64,000 nt of DNA, from positions 24,518 through 88,517 of the forward strand of contig JAUYGN010000047.1 of the NCBI GenBank assembly GCA_030690545.1, written 5' to 3'. Origin of the DNA: Solirubrobacteraceae bacterium (GTDB lineage: Bacteria; Actinomycetota; Thermoleophilia; Solirubrobacterales; Solirubrobacteraceae). Shown here in pieces: positions 7,537 through 15,755 of this stretch. The notes under the pieces were generated by a model. That model was not told the origin of the DNA. It ran no database searches and was given only the letters and a program-made list of their open reading frames with translations. Made by a program: the position numbers and the translations under genes. Numbering within the stretch: position 1 is the first letter of the stretch; each line of letters starts with the position of its first letter.

Positions 7537-8589
7537 TCAGGTGATCGGCTCGATCGCCGTCGCGGGGTCGCCGTCGACGGCCGCCGCCAGGCGGGGTACG
7601 AACCCGTCGATCTGAAAGGGCAGGCTGAGCGGGCTGTTGTAGTTCAGCGCGCCGTACAGGTCGGCGTTCCCGATCGGCAGGTAGATCACGCGACCCTCGC
7701 GCACAGCGTCGAGGCGCCGGAAGAGCGGGCGGGCTTCGGCTTCCTTGCGCGTGGCGAACATGATGACCACGTCGAGGTCGAGCAGCCGGACCTGCTCGGA
7801 GCTGAAGTCGGCGAAGTACTCGTCGCCGGCCCGCTTGACGATGGGCGCGGGGATCTTCAATCCGAGGTCGGTGAAGAAGTTTCCCCGTGGCCCGGTGAAC
7901 GCGGCGTAGCCGCTGCCGTCGCCGAGCGACGCCAGCACGACGGAGCGTCCTTCGAGCTCGGGATGCTCCCGACGCGCCTTGGCGAAGCGGTTCTCCAGCT
8001 GCTCGACGAGCTCCCGCGCACGATCGTTGCGGCCGAGGGCGCGGCCGGTGAGCAGCAGCTGCTGCCGCCAGGGGATCGCGTAGTCGGGGTACCTGTCTGG
8101 TTGCGCGACGGTCGGGGCGATCCGTGACAGCTTCGAGTACTCGGCCTTGGTCGTGCCCGCGTAGAGACCGATGATCAGGTCCGGCCGCAGCGCCGCGATC
8201 TGCTCGAGGTTCAGCTCCCCCAGGGAGCCGATCTCCTTCGGCTTGGCGCTGCCGGCAGCCTGGCGCGCCCATGGCCGGTCCGGGTAGGGGTAGTCGGCCG
8301 ATCGCACCGTGCCGAGCACGGGCTGACCCAGCGCGAGCGTGAAGTCCTGGTCGTTGTAGCCGACCGAGACGATCCGCTTCGGCGGTCGCGGGATCTGCGT
8401 GCTGCCGAACTTGTGCGCGATCGTGACCGGGAACGCGTCGGATCCCGGTGTCGTGCCTGCAGTCTCCCGATCGCCGTCGCCGCAGCCGGTCAGGATGACG
8501 GCGCCGAGGCCGAGGCTGCCGGTGACGAACCGGCGGCGCGTGAGGTCAGCGTGGATCTCGGGAGCGGGCGGGTCCAGCACGGCGGTCAT
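7537..8589 (-). CDS. Iron-siderophore ABC transporter substrate-binding lipoprotein
   Basis: 350 residues from the ATG at 8589, which has AAGGAG six bases upstream; the longer frame back to 8757 would run through the iron box and is rejected. The N-terminus has a Tat-like TRRRFVTG followed by LTGC, so it is a lipoprotein possibly exported folded. The rest is a FecB/FhuD-type periplasmic-binding fold: IVSVGYNDQD near the first lobe, LRPDLIIGLYAG, and a C-terminal lobe ending near residue 350. It would capture ferric siderophore outside the membrane and deliver it to an ABC permease not encoded here. Together with the hydroxylase it forms an incomplete iron-acquisition locus. Confidence 0.9.
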   Translation of the reverse strand: MTAVLDPPAPEIHADLTRRRFVTGSLGLGAVILTGCGDGDRETAGTTPGSDAFPVTIAHKFGSTQIPRPPKRIVSVGYNDQDFTLALGQPVLGTVRSADYPYPDRPWARQAAGSAKPKEIGSLGELNLEQIAALRPDLIIGLYAGTTKAEYSKLSRIAPTVAQPDRYPDYAIPWRQQLLLTGRALGRNDRARELVEQLENRFAKARREHPELEGRSVVLASLGDGSGYAAFTGPRGNFFTDLGLKIPAPIVKRAGDEYFADFSSEQVRLLDLDVVIMFATRKEAEARPLFRRLDAVREGRVIYLPIGNADLYGALNYNSPLSLPFQIDGFVPRLAAAVDGDPATAIEPIT

Positions 8590-8695
8590 GGCGAGCTCCT
8601 TTCGGCGTCGGATCGCAGGCAGCCTGCCGCGCGCGAGGCCGTGCTCCTTGTGCCCCGGCTCAGCGAGACGAGCTACCCGATCCGTCCACCCCGTA

Positions 8696-8725
8696 TTAGG
8701 TACACCTAAGTCAGGGCACCCTAAC
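8696..8725 (-). promoter_or_regulatory. Iron box upstream of siderophore-binding protein
   Basis: TTAGGTACACCTAA at 8,696-8,709 is a palindromic DtxR/IdeR-type iron box. It is followed at once by AGGGCACCCTAA, which resembles the site in front of the hydroxylase. The pair lies about 105-135 bases upstream of the ATG at 8589, a plausible promoter position. Confidence 0.7.
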
Positions 8726-8888
8726 AGCGATCCTGCCGACCGGTCGCGCGACATCAACGCCGAGCAACTCGACGCCTTCGCCCCCCCGCGAAGGCCTCGA
8801 TCGCGGCGTCGAAGGTCGCGAGCGCATGCCGGCGCGGCGCGCGACGGTGCGCAGCAGCGCGTCGGTCACGTGCCTGTCTGGCGGACGT
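8726..8888. other. Short intergenic stretch, possible decayed coding sequence
   Basis: No complete gene. On the minus strand a short frame (reading roughly LATFDAAIEAFAGGEGVELL) looks like the end of a larger enzyme, perhaps a methyltransferase, but it is too short to name. The long C-run at 8,784 may mark a frameshift. Confidence 0.25.
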
Positions 8889-9416
8889 TCAAGCTCCGGC
8901 GCGGCCGAGCAGCCAGAGCAGCGCCAGGATCGTCACGGGCAGGGCCACGAGGACGACGCGCTCGCGCGGCGACAGCAGGACCGGTTGGCGGGTGCGAGGG
9001 TCCACGATCCGATCGACGTGCGGACGCACGAGCAGCGCGACGGCTGCGAGCAGCAGCGCTCCGGCGCCGATCATCGCAAGCGGCGGCGCGGCGAACCAGC
9101 CGAGGTCGGTGCGACCGCCCGCCCCGAGCCGGTGGACCCCCTCGGCGAGCGCGGCGCCGCCCGCCGCCGCCGGCAGGCACACGGCCGCCAGGAACCGCGC
9201 CGGCAAGTGCGGAGACGAGCGTTCGGACGTCGATGCCGCCACCCGATCGGCGTAGTCCTCCGGCGAGCCGAAGGCGTCGTCGGCGCGCTCACCGCTCTCG
9301 GCCAGGTGACTCTGCACCTCCGCCAGGACCTCGCCGATGCGCCCTCCGGACACGTCGCGATGGCGCAGGGCCAGGACGAGTCGTGTCTCGTAGCTGTTGG
9401 TCGGGCCGTCGGTCAT
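8889..9416 (-). CDS. HAAS-domain-like membrane protein
   Basis: 175 residues. The N-terminal third is an amphipathic helical segment (LRHRDVSGGRIGEVLAEV then SHLAESGE and GSPEDYADRVAAS), the pattern of HAAS/DUF1700 domains that accompany PadR regulators. It is followed by three hydrophobic segments (about 75-95, 107-130 and 150-172). HAAS proteins are usually encoded next to a PadR-family repressor; none is seen here, and the upstream sequence is a decayed cyclase gene. The role is probably regulatory or envelope stress related, which is known only by association. Confidence 0.6.
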   Translation of the reverse strand: MTDGPTNSYETRLVLALRHRDVSGGRIGEVLAEVQSHLAESGERADDAFGSPEDYADRVAASTSERSSPHLPARFLAAVCLPAAAGGAALAEGVHRLGAGGRTDLGWFAAPPLAMIGAGALLLAAVALLVRPHVDRIVDPRTRQPVLLSPRERVVLVALPVTILALLWLLGRAGA

Positions 9417-9449
9417 ATGGGGTTCTCCTCTCCTCGCTCACGAACCGCG

Positions 9450-9670
9450 ACGAGCTCGGTCACCGTGGCGGAGAACGCCTGCCAGCGACGGGTCTCGGCG
9501 GCGAGCTGCGGCCGCTGGACATCGTCCTCGTCCGCACCGACCGCGACGAGCACTACCGCAAGCCCGACTACCTGGCTCGCGGCCCGGCCGTCACGCGCGC
9601 AGCCACCGAATGGCTCTTCCAGCAGGGCGTGCGGGTCATGGGGATCGACGCCTGGGGCTGGTCCGGCCGA
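9450..9670 (+). pseudogene. Remnant of a cyclase-family (kynurenine formamidase-like) gene
   Basis: One frame reads LRPLDIVLVRTDRDEHY, then PDYLARGPAVTRAATEWLF and GVRVMGIDAWGW, an excellent match in style to the C-terminal half of cyclase-family metal hydrolases (PF04199). There is no start, the metal-binding N-terminal half is missing, and the frame becomes nonsense after about 9,670. A short KTAELVAKVLML segment follows in another frame, consistent with further rearrangement. I read this as a fragment left by deletion. Confidence 0.7.
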
Positions 9671-9762
9671 AGACGGCGGAGCTCGTCGCCAAGGTGCTCA
9701 TGCTGGCCCGCGTACGTGACAACCGCGACCCGACGATCCTCGAGCAGTCGCGCGCGTGACGC

Positions 9763-10443
9763 TCAGCGCGTGGCCCCGCCGCGTACGCGCTCGATGATCT
9801 CGTCGAGCCGCGCGCGCGTGTCGGTGGCGGACGTCGCGCTGACGTACGGGGCGCCGGCCGGCGCCGCCCAGGGCACGAGCACGTCGAAGTCCAGATCGCG
9901 GATCAGGGCGAGGCTCTCGAGGTAGGCGCCTCGGTCGCTGCTGGACAGCACGCCCGCGTGCCAGCCATCCGTGCCCAGGTAGAGCGAGTCGCCGGTGAAC
10001 AGGAAGCGGTGCACGCCGCTGTCCCACAGGTAGGCGGTCGCGCCGGGCGTGTGCCCCGGGGTCGGGATCACCTCGAAGTCGTCGGTCGGTCGGTGGCGGC
10101 GCGAGAACGTGCCCCGCACGTGCATCGTCGGCGCGACCTCGTCGTGGTCGCGCTCGTGCACGAACAGCGGCGCAGCGATGCCCGCGCTGCCGAACATCGC
10201 CTCGTGCGAGTGGTTGAGGTAGTGGCGCTCCACCCCACCGAGGCGCTCGAGCTCGGGCGCGGCGGAGGCCAGGCCGGCGACGTTGTAGAGCAGCACGTTG
10301 CCCGCCTCGCGCCGCAGCAGGAAGGCCCGCACATGGACCTCGGGAGCGAACGACAGGGGCTCGCCGGGCGTTGCGTAGAGGTCCTCGACGGGGCGCTCCA
10401 TCAGGGTCGGGCTCGTCATCACGGTCATCGTGCTCACCACCAT
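9763..10443 (-). CDS. MBL-fold metallo-hydrolase
   Basis: 226 residues of the metallo-beta-lactamase fold. The first metal motif is present as HSHEAMFG, the second histidine lies in PTPGHTPGATAYL, and the metal-bridging aspartate lies in FTGDSLYLG. Glyoxalase II-like and quorum-lactone-type hydrolases share this pattern, so the substrate cannot be told. The start used is the first of several methionines (others at residues 6, 9 and 15). The gene is divergent from a DrrAB-type exporter and both promoters carry the same palindrome, so it may be induced together with the exporter, for example in detoxifying a compound that is also pumped out. Confidence 0.85.
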   Translation of the reverse strand: MVVSTMTVMTSPTLMERPVEDLYATPGEPLSFAPEVHVRAFLLRREAGNVLLYNVAGLASAAPELERLGGVERHYLNHSHEAMFGSAGIAAPLFVHERDHDEVAPTMHVRGTFSRRHRPTDDFEVIPTPGHTPGATAYLWDSGVHRFLFTGDSLYLGTDGWHAGVLSSSDRGAYLESLALIRDLDFDVLVPWAAPAGAPYVSATSATDTRARLDEIIERVRGGATR

Positions 10444-10472
10444 CTGTCGGGAACGACCACCGTTCTACATGC

Positions 10473-10486
10473 TCAAGTGCGCTTGA
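10473..10486. promoter_or_regulatory. Palindromic operator, copy 1 (TCAAG-N4-CTTGA)
   Basis: TCAAGTGCGCTTGA lies 30 bases upstream of the MBL hydrolase start. The same arms recur at 10,559 in front of the exporter operon. The length and symmetry suit a TetR- or MarR-type dimeric repressor. Confidence 0.65.
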
Positions 10487-10558
10487 AGTCAAGGGGCGCG
10501 TCCGCAGGCACGATCGGACGGGCGCCGGCCCGGCAGCGTCGGTGACGGACGTTTGACA

Positions 10559-10572
10559 TCAAGCTCACTTGA
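10559..10572. promoter_or_regulatory. Palindromic operator, copy 2 (TCAAG-N4-CTTGA)
   Basis: TCAAGCTCACTTGA lies about 107 bases upstream of the ABC transporter ATPase start, with identical arms and spacing to copy 1. The two copies are 86 bases apart centre to centre, bracketing the divergent promoter region. Confidence 0.65.
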
Positions 10573-10679
10573 GGTTCTAGTGTCGCCTGGCACCCGGTCA
10601 TCGTCGCCATTGACCGATGCCGACCAGCGACGAGCTCCGGGCGTTTGCCGTACCCCGATCCCGACCCCCGAGGTGACAG

Positions 10680-11672
10680 ATGACATTGCAGCCCCCACTT
10701 GCGATCGAGGCCACCGGCCTCGTGAAGTCCTTCGGCAAGACGCGCGCCGTCGACGGCGTCGACCTGACCGTGCGCCGCGGCTCGGTCTATGGCGTGCTCG
10801 GCCCCAACGGCGCCGGCAAGACGACGACGATCCGCATGCTGGCGACGCTGATCGGCCCTGATGCGGGCAGCGGTCGCGTGTTCGGTCACGACATCGTCGA
10901 GGACGCAAACGCCGTCCGCGGCATCGTCAGCCTGACCGGCCAGCTGGCCTCGGTCGACGAGGAGCTCACGGGACGCGAGAACCTGATCCTGCTCGGCCGC
11001 CTGTTGGGGCTCAAGCGCCCCGAGGCCAAGGAGCGCGCCGGCGAGCTGCTCGAGGCCTTCGGGCTGGTCGAGGCCGCCGGCAGGCTCGTCAAGCACTACT
11101 CGGGCGGCATGCGCCGCCGGCTCGACATCGCCGCGAGCATCGTGGTGACGCCACAGCTGATGTTCCTCGACGAGCCGACGACCGGCCTGGACCCGCGCTC
11201 GCGCAACCAGGTCTGGAGCATCGTCCGGGCGTTGGTCGCCGAGGGGACGACGATCCTGCTCTGCACGCAGTACCTCGAGGAGGCCGACCAGCTCGCCGAC
11301 CGGATCGCCGTGATCGATCGCGGCAAGGTGATCGCCGAGGGCACGCCCGCCGAGCTGAAGGCGTCGGTGGGCTCGGGCTCGCTGCATGTGCGGCTGCTCG
11401 ATCCCGAGCAGCGGCTCGACGCGGCGCGCGTGCTCGACCGCGAGCTCGGCGCGGTCACGCTGGACGCCGATCCCGCCGCCCTGTCGGCCGCGGGCGCCGA
11501 CGCCGACCGTGCCGCCGAGGCGGTCGCCGAGCTGACGCGGTCCGACGTGCGGATCGCCGACTTCTCGCTCGGCCAGCCGAGCCTCGACGAGGTCTTCCTG
11601 GCCCTGACCGGCCATCTGGCGGACGCATCCGCCGAGCACGCCGATCCGATCGAAGTGGAGCAGGCAGCATGA
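10680..11672 (+). CDS. ABC transporter ATP-binding protein, DrrA family
   Basis: 330 residues. Walker [11 protein letters not shown] (41-50), the ABC signature [10 protein letters not shown] (about 140), Walker [14 protein letters not shown], and a DrrA-type C-terminal extension of about 100 residues ending in a [18 protein letters not shown] segment. DrrA-family ATPases energise export of drugs, antibiotics or lipids with a single ABC-2 permease. The permease gene follows with a 4-base ATGA overlap, so the two are translationally coupled. The palindrome upstream suggests repression released by an exported ligand. Confidence 0.93.
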   Translation: MTLQPPLAIEATGLVKSFGKTRAVDGVDLTVRRGSVYGVLGPNGAGKTTTIRMLATLIGPDAGSGRVFGHDIVEDANAVRGIVSLTGQLASVDEELTGRENLILLGRLLGLKRPEAKERAGELLEAFGLVEAAGRLVKHYSGGMRRRLDIAASIVVTPQLMFLDEPTTGLDPRSRNQVWSIVRALVAEGTTILLCTQYLEEADQLADRIAVIDRGKVIAEGTPAELKASVGSGSLHVRLLDPEQRLDAARVLDRELGAVTLDADPAALSAAGADADRAAEAVAELTRSDVRIADFSLGQPSLDEVFLALTGHLADASAEHADPIEVEQAA

Positions 11673-12538
11673 GCACGATCACGACGACGCAGGCGCCACC
11701 CCCGGCGCCGCAGGCCTCCCCCACGACCGGCGCCGACGAGGTGGCGGTCCGCACGGCGATCTCCTCGATCGCCCGCCCGCCCAACGCGAACCCGCTGTCG
11801 GCGGCGCTGGCGTTCGGCTGGCGCGGGATGCTGAAGATCAAGCACGTCCCCGAGCAGCTGCTCGACGTGACGATCACCCCGGTGCTGTTCGTGGTGATGT
11901 TCACGTACCTGTTCGGCGGCGCGATCTCCGGGTCGACCGGCGACTACCTCGACTACCTCCTCCCGGGAATCCTCGTGATGTCGGTGCTGTTCACGACGAT
12001 CTACTCGGGCGTGGCGCTGAACACGGATCTCACGAAGGGCGTCGTAGACCGCTTCCGCTCACTGCCGATCTGGCGTCCGGCCCCGCTGCTCGGATCGCTG
12101 CTCGGCGACAGCGTGCGCTACGTGCTCGCGGGGACCGTGATCATCGTCGTCGGGCTGATCCTCGGCTTCCGGCCGGGAGCCGGCGTCATCGGCGTGATCG
12201 CGGCGCTCGGCCTCGTGGTGATCTTCGCCGTCGGCATGTCGTGGGTCTTCGCGACCCTCGGGCTCCTGCTGCGCTCGCCGAGCGCGGTGCTCAACGCGGG
12301 CTTCTTGGGCATCTTCCCGCTGACGTTCCTGTCGAACGTCTTCGTCGAGCCGGAGACCCTGCCGGCGGGGCTCGAGGCGTTCGTCGAGGTCAACCCGATC
12401 TCGATCCTGGTGACCGCCTCGCGTGGCCTGATGGAAGGCAACGCCCAGGCCGGGGACATCCTGATCGTGCTTGCCGTCGCGGCGGCGCTGACCGCCGTCT
12501 TCGCGCCGCTGACGACGCGGCTGTATCGCAAGCACTGA
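11669..12538 (+). CDS. ABC-2 type permease, DrrB family
   Basis: 289 residues with six membrane segments in the C-terminal 230 residues and a Pro/Ala-rich cytoplasmic N-terminus of about 45. The segments [14 protein letters not shown] and [19 protein letters not shown] are typical of the DrrB/NodJ permease family, and the loop before the last helix ([14 protein letters not shown]) is characteristic. It pairs with the upstream ATPase to form the exporter. The substrate is unknown. Confidence 0.92.
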   Translation: MSTITTTQAPPPAPQASPTTGADEVAVRTAISSIARPPNANPLSAALAFGWRGMLKIKHVPEQLLDVTITPVLFVVMFTYLFGGAISGSTGDYLDYLLPGILVMSVLFTTIYSGVALNTDLTKGVVDRFRSLPIWRPAPLLGSLLGDSVRYVLAGTVIIVVGLILGFRPGAGVIGVIAALGLVVIFAVGMSWVFATLGLLLRSPSAVLNAGFLGIFPLTFLSNVFVEPETLPAGLEAFVEVNPISILVTASRGLMEGNAQAGDILIVLAVAAALTAVFAPLTTRLYRKH

Positions 12539-12550
12539 GCGTCGGGGTCA

Positions 12551-12594
12551 AGCGGGTCGCGGGTCGCGGGAACGTCCCGCGCGCGCGGCCCGCT
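12551..12594. terminator. Bidirectional GC-rich hairpin between convergent genes
   Basis: AGCGGG and CGCG on one arm pair with CGCG and CCCGCT on the other around a GAACGTC loop. It sits between the permease stop and the convergent secreted-protein gene, so it could serve both. Confidence 0.55.
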
Positions 12595-12615
12595 GAGGCT
12601 CGCTCGGTCACTCCA

Positions 12616-13617
12616 TCAGCGTCCGCGCGCGCTGGCCGGCAGCCGCACCGTCTTCAGCGTCGTGCGCCCGAGGACGAACAGCCGTCGTCCGACGGCAGCC
12701 ACGAGGTGACCGGACGGCTGCGCGGGAACGTCGACGCGCCAGCGCCATGTCCGAGCGCGGTCGGCCAAGCGGACGTACACGGTGCGACGGGTCCGTGAGG
12801 TGCCCTCGATCCAGGCGACGAAACCCTCGCCGACCACCGGGTCCGAGCATGTCCGCGGACAGCGAGACAGGACGGTGAGGCGTCGTGCGCCGCAGCGTCC
12901 GATGAGCAGCCGCGATCCGCTGCGCGTCGCGCCATAGGGCGGCCTGTAGGCGAGCGGCGCGACGACGACGTCAGCGCGTCCCTCACCAGGAACCAGCTTC
13001 GGCACCAGCGGCGCGCAGACCGGGCGGGTCAGATCGTCTCGGTCGACATCGGTGATCAGCCGGACGTGGCGCCGCGCGCGGGAGACCTCGCCCGTCGAGT
13101 ACGCGACCCTGCCGGTGCTGCGGTTGACATACGCCCGGCTATCCGCGTTGTAGTAGACGGTCATCCAACGCAAGCCGACGGCCCACCAGATCGGTGGCTC
13201 GCCGTGCGCGCCGAGCGGAAGTCCCGGCGGTCCCAGCACCGTTCTCTGTCTGCCGTCCAGCCCGACCAGCGGCGAGGAGCCAAACGGATGCCCCGGCCCC
13301 GGATTGCAGCTCCACAGCACCGCGCCACCGCCGAAACTGCGCCACACGCAGCCGGGCTCGGCCACCGACGCGACCTCAGCAAGATGCTCGTCGATGACGC
13401 GGACGCGTCCGGCGGCCGGCATGTATGCGAGGCGCCCGCGATCGGCGCTCAGCTGTGCGATCCCCGGCGCGGCGACGATGCTCACCGGTCCGACGTCGCG
13501 CAGCGGCGGCTCGGCCCGCGCGTCGCCGACCCGGAGCGCGAATGCCGCGCTGAGGGCTACCGCCAGCAGCACACCGGCCGTCCGGCCGCCGAGGGCGCGT
13601 CTCGAGATGGTCCTCAT
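12616..13617 (-). CDS. Secreted beta-propeller-like protein of unknown function
   Basis: 333 residues from the ATG at 13617 (an ATG at 13638 is also open). A signal peptide is clear: a basic start (RTISRRALGGRT), then a long Leu/Ala/Val core ending near DARAEPP. The mature part is rich in short beta strands with Trp/Gly turns (WWAVGLRWMTVYY, FVAWIEGT) and four to six spaced cysteines, as in WD40/TolB-like propellers, but no repeat is clean enough to classify. The upstream gene is a deacetylase on the same strand 51 bases away. Confidence 0.6.
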   Translation of the reverse strand: MRTISRRALGGRTAGVLLAVALSAAFALRVGDARAEPPLRDVGPVSIVAAPGIAQLSADRGRLAYMPAAGRVRVIDEHLAEVASVAEPGCVWRSFGGGAVLWSCNPGPGHPFGSSPLVGLDGRQRTVLGPPGLPLGAHGEPPIWWAVGLRWMTVYYNADSRAYVNRSTGRVAYSTGEVSRARRHVRLITDVDRDDLTRPVCAPLVPKLVPGEGRADVVVAPLAYRPPYGATRSGSRLLIGRCGARRLTVLSRCPRTCSDPVVGEGFVAWIEGTSRTRRTVYVRLADRARTWRWRVDVPAQPSGHLVAAVGRRLFVLGRTTLKTVRLPASARGR

Positions 13618-13667
13618 ACCGGCTACAACGTGCCACACGGGAGAACGATCCTGTCCTCCCCCGGGCC

Positions 13668-14444
13668 CTACTGATCGGCCCGCCGAGCGCCGTCGCGCAC
13701 GAGGTCGCTGACCGTCGTGACGCGATAGCCGCGCTCGCGCAGCCTCGGCAGCACCGCCTCGAGCACGTCGACGATGCGCGTGCCGGCGGTGGGTCCCTCG
13801 TGCAGGATCACGATCGCGCCCGGCCTCGCGCGCCCGAGGACGTATCGGACGATGTACGGCTTGGAGCGAAACAGGAGGTCGTACGGGTAGATCGACCCGA
13901 GCACGCAGCGCAGGTCGTTGTCGTGCGCGGCGGCGCGCACGCGCCGCGTGACCCAGCCCGAGCCCGGGCGCAGCAGGCCGACGGGCGCGACGGCCTCGAT
14001 CAGCCGCTGGGTGTCGCGGATGCTGACGTCGAGCTCGGTCGACTGCAGCCTCGCGCTGGGCTCGGCCCGCCAGGTGTGGTTTCCCAGCTCGTGGCCGTGG
14101 CCGACGATCCGCTGCAGGAGACGTGGATGGTCGCTGCCACGGCCTCCGAGCACGAAGAACGTCGCCTGCGCGTCGTGACGGGCAAGCGTCTCGAGCACGA
14201 GCTCCGTCGTCGCGGGATCGGGGCCGTCGTCGATCGTCAGGGCGATCGCGCGCTGCGGCGTGTCGACGCAGAAGAGGACGTCGGGCAGCAGCCGGCCGGC
14301 GATCCGCACGGCCCAGAACGGTGGTCGCAGCCAGAGCGCCAGCAGGCCGCCGGCCACGGCCGCCAGGCCGGCGGCCGGCCCCGCGCGCCTAGCGCGAGGG
14401 ACCGACATCCGGCGCGCGAGCGACATCCGGCGCGCGACCGACAT
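13668..14444 (-). CDS. Polysaccharide deacetylase (NodB-domain protein)
   Basis: 258 residues. One N-terminal membrane anchor (about 21-45) precedes a NodB homology domain with motif 1 TIDDGPDP, motif 2 HELGNHTW, motif 3 RPGSGW and motif 5 ILHEGP. These give the metal site (Asp and two His) and catalytic base of carbohydrate esterase family 4, which removes acetyl groups from peptidoglycan or polysaccharides outside the membrane. The first 19 residues are encoded by an 18-base tandem repeat shared with the end of the preceding gene, offering three in-frame ATG starts, so the true start is uncertain. Confidence 0.88.
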   Translation of the reverse strand: MSVARRMSLARRMSVPRARRAGPAAGLAAVAGGLLALWLRPPFWAVRIAGRLLPDVLFCVDTPQRAIALTIDDGPDPATTELVLETLARHDAQATFFVLGGRGSDHPRLLQRIVGHGHELGNHTWRAEPSARLQSTELDVSIRDTQRLIEAVAPVGLLRPGSGWVTRRVRAAAHDNDLRCVLGSIYPYDLLFRSKPYIVRYVLGRARPGAIVILHEGPTAGTRIVDVLEAVLPRLRERGYRVTTVSDLVRDGARRADQ

Positions 14445-15066
14445 CCGACGAGCGCACCTGCACCGCTGTCACGAGCAGCCAGCTGAAGACGACCAGCAGG
14501 AAGACGCGCTGGCGCAGCCCGTGGGCCTCGGGCGCGACCGCGAAGACGGTCAGCGGGGGCACGAGCGCCATCAGCCCGGCGGGCAGGGCGAGCTCGCTCG
14601 GGCGCAGTCGCTCGCGCCAGCCCTCGCCACGCGAGCTGGAGGACGAGAGCATCATCATCGCCAGCACGAGCAGGGCGAAGACGCCCAGCGCGGCGATGCC
14701 GTGCAGCTTGCCCGCCAGCGTCGCGATCTCGACATGGTTTCCACGACGGTCGGTCGAGAACACCGCCATGACGATCAGCAGCAGACCGGAGAGCTGCAGC
14801 AGCCGTGGCCCGGGGCGCGTCTGTCGCGTGTCGCGCAAGCTCGCCGCGAGCGCGAGCAGACCGACCGCGATCAGCAGGAGCGCCGCGCTGAGCATCCAGC
14901 TCCAGGCCTCGTTTCCGTACTCGCTGATGTAGTGGCGGGCGGGATCGACGTCGGGCCGCAAGGCGTGCAGGACGATGATGATCCCGACCCCCGCCGCGAG
15001 CAGCGGCGCGGCCGCCGGCCGCGCCCAGACATCGCTTCGCTCGGTCCTGCGCGTCGATCTACGCAT
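14389..15066 (-). CDS. DUF998-family membrane protein
   Basis: 225 residues from the ATG at 15066 (a longer frame to 15264 lacks coding character). Six hydrophobic segments, with the conserved ARHYISEYGNE after the first helix, LSGLLLIVMAVFSTD and GKLHGIAALGVF, identify the DUF998 family. Its function is unknown. The C-terminal tail (SDVGRAPDVARAPDVG) is encoded by three 18-base repeats that overlap the start of the deacetylase gene in another frame, so the two genes overlap by 56 bases and are probably coupled. Confidence 0.8.
   Translation of the reverse strand: MRRSTRRTERSDVWARPAAAPLLAAGVGIIIVLHALRPDVDPARHYISEYGNEAWSWMLSAALLLIAVGLLALAASLRDTRQTRPGPRLLQLSGLLLIVMAVFSTDRRGNHVEIATLAGKLHGIAALGVFALLVLAMMMLSSSSSRGEGWRERLRPSELALPAGLMALVPPLTVFAVAPEAHGLRQRVFLLVVFSWLLVTAVQVRSSDVGRAPDVARAPDVGPSR
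14403..14456. repeat. Three 18-base tandem repeats across a gene overlap
   Basis: Units start CGACATCCGGCGCGCGA at 14,403, 14,421 and 14,439, the third with two changes. On the minus strand they encode MS(V/L)ARR units in the deacetylase frame and DV(G/A)RAP units in the DUF998 frame. Confidence 0.85.
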
Positions 15067-15240
15067 CGCCTGAGGATACGAGGGACGCCGTCCTAGTTCG
15101 ACAACACCATCAAGCGCGGCGCAGGGCGTGCGGCGATCCGCGGCACAGCAGCACGGCGGGCCTGCTCGTGCCGTCCATGTCGCCAACGTCGCAGCGGGCC
15201 AGGCGACATCGCGTCCCCGGGCAACGGCCGTCCGGCGCTC

Positions 15241-15270
15241 GCCGCGGTGGAGTGGATCCCCCACCGCGGC
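15241..15270 (-). terminator. Hairpin after the SD-tail protein gene
   Basis: A perfect 10-base stem GCCGCGGTGG / CCACCGCGGC with a 10-base loop begins 11 bases past the stop of the minus-strand gene. There is no U-tract, as usual in this GC-rich genome. Confidence 0.65.
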
Positions 15271-15281
15271 ATGCGTATCGG

Positions 15282-15698
15282 TCAGTCCGAGTCGGAGTCG
15301 CTGTCCGAATCGGAGTCCGAGTCGCTGTCGGAGTCGTCGCCGCCGATCCGGTCGCGATCGACGTCGAGCACGCGGAAGGTGCGCGAGAGGTCGACCTCGT
15401 AGCGGTAGTTCCCGCGGCGCAGGGTGACCTCGTAGCGCTTGCGGGCACCCGGCCGGTGGACGACCTTCGTGCAGGCGCTGCGCGCGACGCGGCGCTTGGC
15501 GACGTTGCAGGCCCGCAGGCCCGCGCCGCTGAAGCGGTTGATGTGGCGCTTCTTGCGATCGTCGGCGGCAGCGGCAGCGGTCGCGAACGGACCGGTCGAC
15601 TGCGGCGAGAGCATGCTGGCGCCGGTCAGCGCGACGGCGAGCAGCGCCGTCGCGGCGGCCAGTGCGGTCAGGGTGACGAGCTTCGTTGAGAGAGTCAT
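15282..15698 (-). CDS. Exported small protein with C-terminal Ser-Asp repeat tail
   Basis: 138 residues. A signal peptide or anchor (LVTLTALAAATALLAVALTG) is followed by a small basic domain that ends in RYEVTLRRGNYRYEVDLSR, similar to the strand-turn-strand of PepSY-like domains, then VLDVDRDRIGGD and eight Ser-Asp pairs running to the stop. The acidic tail is encoded by alternating GAC and mixed Ser codons at 15,285-15,335. A PepSY-like inhibitor or calcium-binding role is possible; neither is demonstrated. It is flanked by a terminator and appears monocistronic. Confidence 0.65.
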   Translation of the reverse strand: MTLSTKLVTLTALAAATALLAVALTGASMLSPQSTGPFATAAAAADDRKKRHINRFSGAGLRACNVAKRRVARSACTKVVHRPGARKRYEVTLRRGNYRYEVDLSRTFRVLDVDRDRIGGDDSDSDSDSDSDSDSDSD

Positions 15699-15755
15699 GC
15701 GAGCACTACTCCCCCGGCGGAGTGAGACGACCGTGGGAATCGCGTGAGAGTCCTC

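Noticed and set aside
14403..14456. Short tandem repeats as a CRISPR array
   Set aside because: Units are contiguous without spacers and lie inside coding sequence; no cas genes.
15285..15335. Repeat tract as a CRISPR or satellite
   Set aside because: It is a codon-level Ser-Asp repeat within a gene.
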